In this document: piece after piece, positions 10,163 through 21,300 of the stretch
How positions within the stretch are numbered: the first letter of the stretch is position 1
Layout: every line of letters starts with the position of its first letter
Source: Cellvibrionaceae bacterium
GTDB lineage: Bacteria > Pseudomonadota > Gammaproteobacteria > Pseudomonadales > Cellvibrionaceae
DNA length: 64,000 nt
Direction of reading: 5' to 3'
Assembly (NCBI GenBank): GCA_021151825.1
Contig: JAGKWQ010000009.1
Span: forward strand, 310,001 to 374,000
Translations under genes and position numbers: made by a program
Notes under the pieces: model-generated
Database searches by the model: none
Seen by the model: only the letters and a program-made list of their open reading frames with translations
What the model was told of the DNA's origin: nothing

Positions 10163-13100
10163 ACTTAGCGACTTTTCTTAAAACGCTTGCGGAAAATGGT
10201 ATTAAGATATCTCTCGCTGAGGATGGAAAGCTTAAGGTCAGCGCACCCAGGGAGGCGCTCACTAATGAGTTGCAACAGCAACTTATTGCTTATAAATCAG
10301 AGCTCATCGAATGGATATCAGTAAATGCTGTGGTAAAAACTGATACTCATGAAAATCGGCTACGCAAACTGCCAGCCCTGGTTTCACTGGGAAAATCACA
10401 GCTGGAAAACGTAAGTAGTACTGCAGATGGTGATAATTATGTTGCGCTGTCTTATGCACAACAACGCCTGTGGTTTCTGGAGCAATTGGATGGGCAAGGA
10501 AAAGGCACCTATTGTATTCCGGGTGCAATGCTGCTTGAAGGCAAGGTGTGTATCGAAGCCTTAACTAACGCTATTGAGTTTATGGTATTGCGTCATCCGG
10601 CATTGCGTACTCGCTTTGTGCAGCAAAAAGGACAACCTTTCCAGGTAGTACTGGATGAATATGAAATTGATTCCAGTCATTACGATTTTTCGACATTAAC
10701 AACGAAGGTTGCAGAGGAAAATTTATCTGGCCTTCTACAACAAGAAATACAACAAGGTTTCGATTTGGAACTGGGTACACCATTTCGTTATCGCACGATT
10801 CTCCTTGGCCAGGAAAAGCTGGTACTGTTCCTGAACTTTCACCATATTATTTTTGATGGCTGGTCAAATAACGTTTTTTTCAATGAATTATTTCAATCAT
10901 ACGAAGCCTTGGTGCAAGGGCGCTCGTATTCAATGGATGAAATATCCATTCAATATACTGATTATTCACACTGGCAACGCCAATGGCTGAATAGCGAAAT
11001 CAAGAATGATTTAATCGATTATTGGAACGTCCAGTTGCGCGATTGGCAACGCCTTGAGATCCCTACTGATAAACCTCGAAGCCCATTGAGCCAACAAAAA
11101 GGACAAACCTTCCATACACAAATAGACCCGAATGTCAGGAATGTACTGGGTAAATTGGCAGCCCGGGAAGGGACAACATTATTCAATGTTCTGTTGGCGG
11201 GATTCTATATATTTCTGGGGAAATTAAGTTCACAACAGGATTTATTAATCGGAACAGATGTTGCCGGCAGAACTGCCACAGAGCTGGAAAAGTTAGTTGG
11301 TTTTTTTGTGAATCAAATTGTTTTGCGTGGGGATATATCAGGAAATCCTTCATTTAAAGAGTTTTTACAGCGCGTCAAAAACATGACCACCGATGCGTAT
11401 GCGCATCAGGATCTACCGTTTGATATGCTGGTTGATGCTTTGTTAAAAGAGCGTGATCCATCGTTAACTCCGTTTTTTTCCCACAAGTTTATTTATCAAA
11501 ACGGACATGCCTCCACGGGGCAGCTTTTTGATATAACTTTATCCCAAATGACGTTGCCGTATCAGTATGCACGCTTTGATATGTGCTGGTCCGTGGTGGA
11601 TACCGGACAATCCCTAACGCTTGCAGTGGAATTTAATACTGAACTCTATCTTCCCAAAACAATAGAGGCATTTTGCCAGCAATATTTTTATTTGCTTGCG
11701 GAGATTGCTAGCGCACCGGACAAGAATATTTCTAATTACTCAATCGTCGACGTTTCCCTGCAACAAAAATACTATCCTTCACCGTCACTGGAAAATAATT
11801 ACCGGCATTCCGTTGCGTCTGTAGGATTATATGTGGAGAACTACGCAGCTAAGACTCCGGATGCAATTGCCGTTGTCGATGCAACTGGCACTATGAGTTA
11901 TGCACAACTCAATGTAAGGAGTAATTACATTGCCAGTCTGTTGCAGGGCTTGGGTTTGGGGTTGGAGGCGCGAATTGGCATTTGCCTGCCTTCGTCGATG
12001 GATTACCTCTGCGCTTTTTCCGCCGCGTCAAAAATAGGTGCGGTGGTGATTCCCTTTGATATGACCTGGCCTGAAGAAAGGATTAACAATATTTTAAGTG
12101 TGTCTTGCCTGGATGCTTTCATTACGTTAAACGATATTTTAGATAATCTGCCCGCATATGAATTAAGTTTCATTTCGACATTGTGCATGGATGATCTTGG
12201 AGTTCCGCAACCGGGAATGGATCAGTTTAAAGCCGTTGCTCCTTTAGCCAGTCAATTGGCTTATATAATTTTTACCTCTGGAACTACAGGCGAACCCAAA
12301 GGCGTCATGGTCAGCCATTCAGGTATATCAGCGTTATCTCATGAGCAACACGATCGCTTTTGCCTTGATGGAAATTCGAAAATTTTACAATTTGCTTCCT
12401 TGGGGTTTGATGCTTCAGTTTGGGAAATAATTATGGCTGCAGGTTGCGGCGGCACCCTTTATTGCGGTAATCGACAAGATACTATGCCCGGCAAAGCGCT
12501 GGAAAATTTTATCAATCACAATTCCATCACCCATCTGACCTTACCGCCATCTGCTTTAACCGTGATGGATAAAGCTTCTGTGCCATCATTAAAATATCTC
12601 ATTCTTGCGGGTGAAGCTTGTAAGGATGAGATGCTTGGAAATTGGCATAAGCAGGTGAAGATCTTTAATGCCTATGGCCCAACGGAAACGACAATCTGTG
12701 CAACTGTGGAAGCATATCGCGATGATTGCGATGGCTTCGGCGGTTCTATAGGCAAGAGTATTTACGCCAGTGAAGTGTACATAGTATCAAGGGACGGAAT
12801 GCTTGTTGGCCCTGGTGTTGTTGGAGAACTTGTTGTTGGCGGCCAATCCGTGGCGATGGGTTATTGGAGTAATTCAGGCAAGACTGCGGCATCGTTTATA
12901 CCCGATTCTTTTTCCGGGCGTGCGGGGGCTCGCTTGTATCGTACAGGTGACCTTGCAAAATTCGCTGCAGATGGCTCTATCCAATTTATCGGACGCATTG
13001 ATCATCAGGTAAAGCTCCGCGGATTCCGAATTGAATTAACGGAAATAGAACAACATCTTTTACGGCATCCGCAAATCAAAGATGTAGCGGTTGTTTTATC

Positions 13101-13653
13101 GCACATATCTGATCCCGCCATAGTTGCTTACGTAGTTTCACAGGGCGATTCATTGAAAAGTGAAATACTCAAGGATTATCTCCGCCAAAAAGTTCCCCAT
13201 TACATGGTGCCGCAATATATACAGTTCATTGATGAAATTCCCCTGACTGTTAATGGCAAATTAAATGTCAATGCGCTTCCGACACCGGAAGAAGAGGCCA
13301 TAAACCCCGATGACGTAATACCCCAAGGCCGATATGAAGAAATGATTCTCGACGTTTGGAAACAAAAATTAAAGAAGGAATCCATTAGCCGCAAAATAAA
13401 TTTTTTTGATGCCGGAGGACATTCATTACTGCTAATGCAGGTACAAGAACAACTCACTACCGAATATGGGATACAAATAACTGTTGCAGATTTATTTAAA
13501 TATCCGTCTATACAGGGGCTAGCTAATTTTATTGAACAAAAAAATACTAGCCAGGAATATGCCGGTAATCCTGATTACTTCGATAACATCAGCGATAGGG
13601 CTTCCAAACGAAGAGCTTCGCGCAGCTCACGGAAAGAGGTCGAAACCAATTGA
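10159..13653 (+). CDS. NRPS: TubC-type docking-C-A(Phe)-PCP
   Basis: A 1164-aa single-module NRPS. Residues 1-55 match the TubC N-terminal docking fold in pattern (leader LATFLKTLAENGIKISL, then ALTNELQQQL). This domain binds the C-terminus of the preceding synthetase. The C domain starts near 97 (LSYAQQRLWFLEQL) and keeps HHIIFDG (H228, H229, D233). The A domain has FTSGTTGEPKG near 705 and D751 as the position-235 residue. The full code reads D-A-W-T-I-A-A-I-C, identical to the gramicidin synthetase phenylalanine code. The PCP Ser is 1089 (DAGGHSL). There is no epimerization domain, so L-Phe is expected. The ATG start lies inside the stop of the previous gene, implying translational coupling. 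The next gene is a PKS, so Phe would be extended with malonate. This Phe is also a candidate substrate for the CmlA-type hydroxylase encoded downstream. Confidence 0.96.
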   Translation: MNLATFLKTLAENGIKISLAEDGKLKVSAPREALTNELQQQLIAYKSELIEWISVNAVVKTDTHENRLRKLPALVSLGKSQLENVSSTADGDNYVALSYAQQRLWFLEQLDGQGKGTYCIPGAMLLEGKVCIEALTNAIEFMVLRHPALRTRFVQQKGQPFQVVLDEYEIDSSHYDFSTLTTKVAEENLSGLLQQEIQQGFDLELGTPFRYRTILLGQEKLVLFLNFHHIIFDGWSNNVFFNELFQSYEALVQGRSYSMDEISIQYTDYSHWQRQWLNSEIKNDLIDYWNVQLRDWQRLEIPTDKPRSPLSQQKGQTFHTQIDPNVRNVLGKLAAREGTTLFNVLLAGFYIFLGKLSSQQDLLIGTDVAGRTATELEKLVGFFVNQIVLRGDISGNPSFKEFLQRVKNMTTDAYAHQDLPFDMLVDALLKERDPSLTPFFSHKFIYQNGHASTGQLFDITLSQMTLPYQYARFDMCWSVVDTGQSLTLAVEFNTELYLPKTIEAFCQQYFYLLAEIASAPDKNISNYSIVDVSLQQKYYPSPSLENNYRHSVASVGLYVENYAAKTPDAIAVVDATGTMSYAQLNVRSNYIASLLQGLGLGLEARIGICLPSSMDYLCAFSAASKIGAVVIPFDMTWPEERINNILSVSCLDAFITLNDILDNLPAYELSFISTLCMDDLGVPQPGMDQFKAVAPLASQLAYIIFTSGTTGEPKGVMVSHSGISALSHEQHDRFCLDGNSKILQFASLGFDASVWEIIMAAGCGGTLYCGNRQDTMPGKALENFINHNSITHLTLPPSALTVMDKASVPSLKYLILAGEACKDEMLGNWHKQVKIFNAYGPTETTICATVEAYRDDCDGFGGSIGKSIYASEVYIVSRDGMLVGPGVVGELVVGGQSVAMGYWSNSGKTAASFIPDSFSGRAGARLYRTGDLAKFAADGSIQFIGRIDHQVKLRGFRIELTEIEQHLLRHPQIKDVAVVLSHISDPAIVAYVVSQGDSLKSEILKDYLRQKVPHYMVPQYIQFIDEIPLTVNGKLNVNALPTPEEEAINPDDVIPQGRYEEMILDVWKQKLKKESISRKINFFDAGGHSLLLMQVQEQLTTEYGIQITVADLFKYPSIQGLANFIEQKNTSQEYAGNPDYFDNISDRASKRRASRSSRKEVETN

Positions 13654-16600
13654 ATTACATTGCTAATGAAAACGCCGTTGCGGTTATTGCTATGGCATGC
13701 CGTTTCCCGATGGGAAATTCTCCAGAGGAATTTTGGGAAAACCTGCGCTCGGGCAAGGAGGCAATCTGCACGCTTGATCCAACTGCATTGGCACCATCAG
13801 CTATAGCTGACAGTAAGTTACCCGGTTATGTTTCGCGTGCCTCCATGATTACTGGCATCGAAGAGTTTGACGCAGATTTTTTTTCGATGACACCGCGTGA
13901 AGCCGAAATACTAGATCCTCAATTTAGGGTGTTGCTGGAGTGTAGTTATCACGCCCTTGAGAAAGCGGGTTATGCGGATTGCACACAGCCTCGCGATATA
14001 GGTGTCTACGTGGGAACAGGTGCAAGTCATTATGCGGGGCGCAATTTGTTGTCACATCCCGAAATTATTGAATCTATGGGATACATGGCACTGAGCATCG
14101 CGAATGAACGTGATTTCTCCGCGACCCAAATCGCTTATCGATTAAATTTGCGCGGGCCCGCGGTGAGTATTAATACCGCCTGCTCAACCTCCCTTGTTGC
14201 AATTCACCAAGCGGTATCTGCACTTTTGAATTTTGAGTGTGATGCTGCATTGGCTGGAGGTGCCACTGTTAAGCCGCAACAGAATGAGGGCTATCAATAT
14301 CTCAATGGTGGAATTTTATCACCCGATGGCCGCTGTCGGGCTTTTTCAAATGATGCGATGGGTACTGTACCCGGGAATGGGGGCGGTATCGTTCTATTAA
14401 AGCGCCTTGAGGATGCAATTGCTGATAACGATGATATCAGCGCTGTTATTGTTGGTTCGGCAATCAATAACGATGGTGCGAACAAAATGGGAATTACCGC
14501 ACCCAGTGTCATTGGCCAGGCCAGGGTTATTCGTGAAGCTATCCATGTAGCAGATTTGAAAAATAATTGCATGGATTACATAGAGGCCCATGGCACGGGT
14601 ACTCTTCTTGGCGATCCTATAGAAATTCAAGCATTGAATGAGGCTTATAACCTAACCTTTGATAAAGATCATCGCTGTGCGATTGGTTCTGTAAAATCAA
14701 ATATGGGGCATTTGGATACGGCAGCGGGCATTGCGGGATTTATTAAGGCTGTATTGGCCATCAAACATGCCCAGATACCGCCAAGCATTAATTTTTCAGA
14801 AGAAAATAAAAATATTGATTTTGGTAATTTCTATGTTGCTGATCAATTGAACGAATGGCCAACCAACCAACGCCCTCGTTTTGCGGCGGTGAGTTCATTT
14901 GGTATTGGTGGTACGAATGCGCATATTATTTTATGTCAATCACCTGTGGCTACCACCGCAATAGCTGCAAAACAAAAAGTTGATCCATATTTAATTTGTT
15001 TGAGTGCAAAAAGCGAAAAATCCTTGCGGTTGTATGCAGAATCCCTCGCAAAATATGCGAGTGATTCACCGGAGTTTTTAATGGCGGAGATTAGCCTGGG
15101 GTTATTGGCATCCAGGCCAAAATATCAGTACCGGATGAGTGTTGCCAATGTTGAGAAAGGTCAATTGGCTGATGCATTGTCCAGGGCTGTTATTTCTCAT
15201 CATGAGGACGATGGCAGTATCAAAACGGTATGGTTATTCCCGGGCCAGGGAGCACAATATATTAATATGGCCAAGGCTCTTTATGAGCATTGCAATGAAT
15301 TTGCGCAGGCTTTTGATGAATGTAACCAATACATAAAAAACTTTTGTGAAAAAAACGCTGATTATTTCGGTTTTCCTGATCTTTCCTGTTTATTGTTTCC
15401 TTGTTCGGAAGAAAATTCGCAACAATCAAAATTGCTGTTGGATAATACGAAATATACACAAATTGCAGTATTCGTAATCGATTACTGTACTGCACAATTA
15501 TTATTATCCGCAGAATGCAAGCCTGATGCGCTATTGGGGCATAGTCTTGGTGAATACGCGGCGGCATGCATAGCTGGCATTTTCTCCTTAAAAGATGCAA
15601 TTGAACTGGTAATGGTAAGAGGGCATCTTATTTCCAGATTGCCAGAGGGGGGAATGATTTCAGTGGCTGCCGGGGAAGAACGCCTTCAGTATGTTAATAC
15701 AAAGGAGTTGGCACTTGCGGCAAAAAATTCCAGAAATCTCCTGGTATATTCCGGAACGCTTGATGCAATTAGTACGTTTGCGGGCGATTTGCAAAATAAT
15801 AATTTAAGCGGAACAGTAATACCTGTTTCACACGCTTTTCATTCACCAATGATGCAAGATGCAATACCTTTGTTGCGGGAAGTATTAAAAAGCATATCCC
15901 TTGGCAAACCAAAAATTAATATTGTTTCCAATTTAACCGGAGAGTTACTCAGCGACCAACAAGCTACTGATCCGCAATATTGGTTGGATCATTTACTACA
16001 CACTGTGAAATTTTCGGACGGTATTGCGTTCCTGGAACACAGATTTTCAAAGCCTATATATCTTGAGGTTGGTCCGGGGCTTGGTTTAAGCACACTGGCA
16101 AAGCGAAATGGCGTAGACGATTTCAGGGTTATCAATACATTGCCCCACGCGAAGAGTCAGGAAGAGGCTCACTTGAGTTTGCTTAACTCATTAGGTGCCC
16201 TTTGGTCCCGAGGGGCGGATATTAAGTTAAAGAAATTTTTGAGTGGTTTCTACGGCATTTCCCACATCAGAAACCTATCATTACCACCATATGTTTTTGA
16301 CAAAAAAGTTTGCTGGATTGATTGCTCCGATTTTGATTTCAATGCTTTATCCACAAACCAATCCGCAATCGGGAGAACATCAATAAATCATCCCGACGAC
16401 CAATATTTTCTCTATCACATCGCCTGGCGTGAAATGGCTTGGCCTCGATTACCTGATACAACCCGGGATGAAAATACCCGTGCTGTCTATATTTCTGACG
16501 ATCCGTATTTCCGGGAGAGTACAAAGGACCATAGCATCTTTATATCAAGGGCGAATGAGTTTAATGAGCATGGTCCGACGCATTTCAGTCTTCGCCCGGC

Positions 16601-18296
16601 TGTGGTTGGTGATTGGAAATTATTGCTGGAGCGGATCAAGCTTGCCGGTTTAAAAATTAGATGTATTGATTATCTCCTGTTGCTTGAAGGTATCCAACAG
16701 CGAAAAGAAATCGGGACCGAGGATCTCTGCCAGCATTATTTAACATTGGCTGCATTGGCAAAAGCGCTCTCACAAGAGTGGGACGATATGTTACAACCGT
16801 GCCGCTTGAGAATTTGTACCACAGCGGCGTTCCAGGTATCGGGTCGTGATTTACTTGATCCCACTGCCAGGGCGTTAACGGCGGCAGTTCGTGTTTTGGC
16901 CCAGGAAGAGTCTGTAATCAATAGCTACATCCTGGACCTCGATCCGCATTTTCCTGACAGTGTTAAATATAATTTAATAAAAATAACTCCACCACAGTAC
17001 GAGGATAAACCAGTGGTTGCCATTCGCGGCAATCATTTCTATTACGAATCGTTAAGTGATAATCCTGTTCCGCTGGAACAACATCGTTTTGAGCCTGACC
17101 AGCTGTCACTATATGTGAACGACATATTTGAGTGCACACTTGTAGAAAATAATTTATGCAACATTGCTGTATTCGTGGGCGGCTTGGGTAAAGCCGGAGC
17201 GGGTATCTGTGGTGAGCTGGCCACTCGTTATCAAAGGGTAATTGTAGTTGGACGGCGTGGTGTTGAACAACTTCCAGTAGATAAGGTGGAATTGTTATCG
17301 GCACTTACACAGGCATACAACAACATAGAATATTTTCCTGCGGATATTTCAAACGAACGTTCTTTAAAAAATCTTTTTGAGTCCATCCTGGAAAATGGTG
17401 GGGTTATTAATTTATTGCTGCATGGCGCAGGGGCAATGGATATTCCTGATCTGATAGCGTTTGCAGATACTGAGGAAGAAAATTGCCGGAAGCAGTTGAC
17501 AGCCAAGGTTGACGGGACACGTTTATTGTATGAAATAGCCTGCCAATACAAGGTTGAGAATATCCTGTTAATGTCATCGCTTTCGGCGTGGATTGGTGGT
17601 CTTGGAATGAGTGCCTATGCTTTGGCGAACGGTTATATGGATGGCTTTGCTGAGGCGCTCGCGGTGAATTTCCCTGACTCTGCGAACGTAAAACCACGCT
17701 GTTTCAGTATTGCGTTTGATGGCTTGGAAACGCTGCAAAACATTATTCAACCCGAATTCATCAATCGCAAAGAACACCGTATTGTCAGTGCACACACGGT
17801 GGTATGTGCAATTGAAAAAACATTGGGGTTAATTGCCATTGAACACCGATTGCTATCGTCGGGTGGGCTAATTAAAAAATATGAACATTCGTTAAATCCA
17901 CAACGATCGACATCCAAAGCGTTGGTAATCGATACTCAATTGCCTGCGCGTGAAATATTGCCTTTGGATGGTGACCTGGAAATCCAGGTTGCAAATATTT
18001 TTTCGATGTTATTGGGAATAACAACAATAAGTGCAAATGACAGTTTCTTTGAACTGGGCGGTGATTCGCTGTTGGCTACGCAACTGGTATCCAGACTGAA
18101 TGCTGTTTTTCAGATTGATTTAACAATCGCCACCGTTTTTGAACACACTCGAGTACGTGATATTGCCGAACAAATAGTGCTTCGTATGGATGATTCTTCC
18201 GGAGAAAGCATTACAAGTTTAATTGAAATGATAGATACCCTTGATGATGATGAAGTGAACCGCTTGCTGACGGAATCACTCATTGACAGCGTTTGA
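13650..18296 (+). CDS. PKS module: KS-AT(malonyl)-KR-ACP
   Basis: A 1548-aa type I PKS module. KS: Cys178 (NTACSTS), His314 (EAHGTGT), His354 (NMGHLD). AT: Ser632 (GHSLGE) and a HAFH motif at 728, which indicates malonyl-CoA. KR: dinucleotide motif GGLGKAG from 1177 and a catalytic set near S1310, Y1323 and N1327 (SAYALAN), so it should be active. I see neither the LDD motif of B-type KRs nor a clear A-type Trp at the usual spacing, so stereochemistry is not predicted. The ACP Ser is 1473 (LGGDSLL). There are no DH, ER or methyltransferase domains. The only in-frame start near the upstream stop is a TTG overlapping it (TTGA), with AGAGG about 10 bases upstream. The domain order predicts a beta-hydroxy ketide added to Phe, giving a statine-like gamma-amino-beta-hydroxy acid. 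Confidence 0.95.
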   Translation: MNYIANENAVAVIAMACRFPMGNSPEEFWENLRSGKEAICTLDPTALAPSAIADSKLPGYVSRASMITGIEEFDADFFSMTPREAEILDPQFRVLLECSYHALEKAGYADCTQPRDIGVYVGTGASHYAGRNLLSHPEIIESMGYMALSIANERDFSATQIAYRLNLRGPAVSINTACSTSLVAIHQAVSALLNFECDAALAGGATVKPQQNEGYQYLNGGILSPDGRCRAFSNDAMGTVPGNGGGIVLLKRLEDAIADNDDISAVIVGSAINNDGANKMGITAPSVIGQARVIREAIHVADLKNNCMDYIEAHGTGTLLGDPIEIQALNEAYNLTFDKDHRCAIGSVKSNMGHLDTAAGIAGFIKAVLAIKHAQIPPSINFSEENKNIDFGNFYVADQLNEWPTNQRPRFAAVSSFGIGGTNAHIILCQSPVATTAIAAKQKVDPYLICLSAKSEKSLRLYAESLAKYASDSPEFLMAEISLGLLASRPKYQYRMSVANVEKGQLADALSRAVISHHEDDGSIKTVWLFPGQGAQYINMAKALYEHCNEFAQAFDECNQYIKNFCEKNADYFGFPDLSCLLFPCSEENSQQSKLLLDNTKYTQIAVFVIDYCTAQLLLSAECKPDALLGHSLGEYAAACIAGIFSLKDAIELVMVRGHLISRLPEGGMISVAAGEERLQYVNTKELALAAKNSRNLLVYSGTLDAISTFAGDLQNNNLSGTVIPVSHAFHSPMMQDAIPLLREVLKSISLGKPKINIVSNLTGELLSDQQATDPQYWLDHLLHTVKFSDGIAFLEHRFSKPIYLEVGPGLGLSTLAKRNGVDDFRVINTLPHAKSQEEAHLSLLNSLGALWSRGADIKLKKFLSGFYGISHIRNLSLPPYVFDKKVCWIDCSDFDFNALSTNQSAIGRTSINHPDDQYFLYHIAWREMAWPRLPDTTRDENTRAVYISDDPYFRESTKDHSIFISRANEFNEHGPTHFSLRPAVVGDWKLLLERIKLAGLKIRCIDYLLLLEGIQQRKEIGTEDLCQHYLTLAALAKALSQEWDDMLQPCRLRICTTAAFQVSGRDLLDPTARALTAAVRVLAQEESVINSYILDLDPHFPDSVKYNLIKITPPQYEDKPVVAIRGNHFYYESLSDNPVPLEQHRFEPDQLSLYVNDIFECTLVENNLCNIAVFVGGLGKAGAGICGELATRYQRVIVVGRRGVEQLPVDKVELLSALTQAYNNIEYFPADISNERSLKNLFESILENGGVINLLLHGAGAMDIPDLIAFADTEEENCRKQLTAKVDGTRLLYEIACQYKVENILLMSSLSAWIGGLGMSAYALANGYMDGFAEALAVNFPDSANVKPRCFSIAFDGLETLQNIIQPEFINRKEHRIVSAHTVVCAIEKTLGLIAIEHRLLSSGGLIKKYEHSLNPQRSTSKALVIDTQLPAREILPLDGDLEIQVANIFSMLLGITTISANDSFFELGGDSLLATQLVSRLNAVFQIDLTIATVFEHTRVRDIAEQIVLRMDDSSGESITSLIEMIDTLDDDEVNRLLTESLIDSV

Positions 18297-18319
18297 ACGC
18301 CCATAGATGGTTGACAAAT

Positions 18320-21300
18320 ATGAATGACGCTATAGAAAAACTTCGTAAGCTTTCTCCGGAAAAACGTGCATTGCTTGAAAAAATGATTCGCGAGAAGCAA
18401 AAAAATACTTCCTCTCCTGCGATGAAGGCAATTCCCACGGTTGGGCGTGATAGTGATTACTATGCCGTGTCCTCGGCCCAGCAGCGTTTATGGTTCATGG
18501 AGCAAATAACTGATTCCCAGGGTGCCTTTAATCTCCATGCGGCGCTCAGGTTTAGCCGTCCATTGTCGGTTGATTTACTGGAAAAAAGTTTTTATGAACT
18601 GTTGCGTCGACATGAAATCCTGCGCACGCGCTTTAAAAAAATTGATAGCCAGATTTTTCAGTGTATCGATCTACATATATCATTTTCTGTTAAGAATATT
18701 GAGCTTGGTGACCTGGCTCGAGACGGGCAGGTTAGTGATAGTATGCAGAATAGCAATCAGTTGGAGCAGCTAATCAGGCAGCACAGCCGGCAACATTTTT
18801 CATTGGAGACTGGCCCCTTACTGGCGGCAACGCTGGTTGATGAAAGTGAATCTTCACAGGTTTTACTCCTGGCTATGCATCATATATTGTCAGATGCATG
18901 GTCAATGACGATTCTGTTGAAAGAGCTGATGATTATTTATGACGCGCTTCAAAAAAATAATCCACCACAATTAAATACATTGGAAATCCAATATCTGGAT
19001 TATGCGGTATGGCAGCGGCATCAATTAGTGTCAGAGGAAAACCAACGCCAACTTGATTATTGGAAAACAAAATTAAAGGGAGCGCCACAGGCGCTTGATT
19101 TGCCAATCGATTATCCCCGACCAGAGATCCAATCTTATAAGGGCGATGAGATACAGTTTAGAATCGCCAGAGAAACGCAGAATACGTTGAGGAATTTTGT
19201 TAATTCGGAAGGCATCACCTTATTTATGCTGGGTTTGGCTGCGTATGGAATTCTACTGGGACGATTGAGTAAGCAGGGAGATATTCTCATTGGGACCGAT
19301 ATCGCTAATCGGGAGGCCGTGCAGACCGAGCCGCTAATCGGATTTTTTGTTAATCAATTAGTACTTCGTTGCCAATTTTCTCCTGAGCAAACTGTTAGGT
19401 CTTTTTTGCAGAATGTAAAAAAGACGTGTCTTGAAGCCTATGCAAATCAAAATGTGCAATTCAACCAGCTTGTTGAAGTGCTGGATGTAAGCCGGGATAC
19501 TTCAAGGACGCCGCTTTACCAGGCAAAGTTTATGTTGCAAAACACCCAGGATGTTGATGCTAATCTGCTCGGATTCGAGCCGGTCATCCTGGCAGAGGAA
19601 ACATCGCAATTTGATTTGTTGCTTGCGCTTAAGGAAACTCCGACGGGTATATTGGGATCTTTGCGCTATGCAACTGCATTATTTACGCGCTGCACGGGCG
19701 ATAGGTTAAGTAAAAAATTTATCGCCGTGTTGGAGCAAATACCTTTATTGGTTGATAAACCCATATCTGCATTGAATCTCCTGACCAGAGAAGAGCGCGA
19801 TTGGTTATCGGACAACAACAATACCAGCCACACAACGATAGATGATGATCTATTTAACGCGCTGGAAAAATTTTCTGAAAACCAACCTGCCGCGATTGCA
19901 GTATCCCAAGGTAATCGACAGCTTTCTTATAAAGTGTTGCTACAAAAAGTTGATCGGCTTGCTAGCTATTATTACGCTTGCGGACTCAATGCCGGAATGC
20001 AAGTTGCCATTTGCATGTCACGTAATATTGATATGCATATTGCCATCCTTGCGGCCATGAGGGCAGGGATATGTTACATACCTCTGGATCCGGACTATGG
20101 TCCTGAGCGGTTAAAATATATTGTCGAGGATGCGAAGGCTGACGTGGTTCTGGTTTCCGAGGATCAACATTGGCTGATTGGTACTGCGGTACGTATCCAG
20201 AAAATTGATGCTGATTTGATTGACTCTCTTACAGATACCAATGTTTCCAATTGGCCCTGTCGCCATACCCAGCAGCGTGCCTACACGATTTACACATCCG
20301 GTAGCACGGGTAATCCTAAAGGTGTTTCAGTACCTTGGGGGGCGTTTAATAATTTTCTGCAAGATATGAAAGATCGCCTTGGTATAAATTCAGATTGTCG
20401 ATTTGCTGCAGTTACCACTATCGCTTTCGATATTGCTGCCCTGGAGTTATTCCTGCCACTTTTTTGTGGAGCGGAAGTGGTACTTTCCACCAGACAGCAA
20501 GCCAGGGATAGTCGTGAACTTCTTGCATTACTTAATGAAAATAAAATTTCACATCTTCAGGCAACACCTGCAACCTGGCGAGGCTTGAATGCCGTTTATG
20601 AAGAAGCTTCCGCTATTAAAAAACTGGTGGGTATTGTTGGCGGCGAGGCATTGAGGCCTCTTGTAGCAGAGCAGATGCTGCAGATATGTGAAAAGGTTAT
20701 CAACGTATATGGCCCTACCGAAACAACTATTTGGTCCACAAGCTGTGAGATAACCCGGGAGCATTTAAAATCCGCAATCAGTATCGGTGATCCCATATCC
20801 AATACCCAAGTCTATGTTCTGGATAACGATGGTCAGTTGCAAGGTTTTTCCTGCTCGGGAGAGCTATACATCGGCGGTGCAGGTGTGGCTCATGGTTATT
20901 GGAATAAACCAGCGTTAACTGCCCAGGCATTCTTGCCGGATCCATTTGGAACCATTCCCGGTTCAAGGATTTATCGTACCGGTGATCTGGTTCGTCGCAC
21001 TGATGTGGGCCAATTAATTTACCAGGGACGAAATGATTCTCAGGTAAAAATTCGTGGCTTTCGAATCGAGTTAGGCGAAATCGAAGCGGTTCTGCAAAAA
21101 TTTGATCCACAAGTAAATATCGCAGTGGGAACTCGTTCAGGAGCAGATCAAGATCTTGCGTTGGTTACTTTTTTGGGAGACTCCGACGTTTTGGAGTCAA
21201 ATCGTTTTCAATACCAACAGGCATTAACGGAATATGCTGAATTGCATTTGCCTGAGTATATGTTGCCGAGAATATTTATTTGGCTTGATGCAATGCCACT

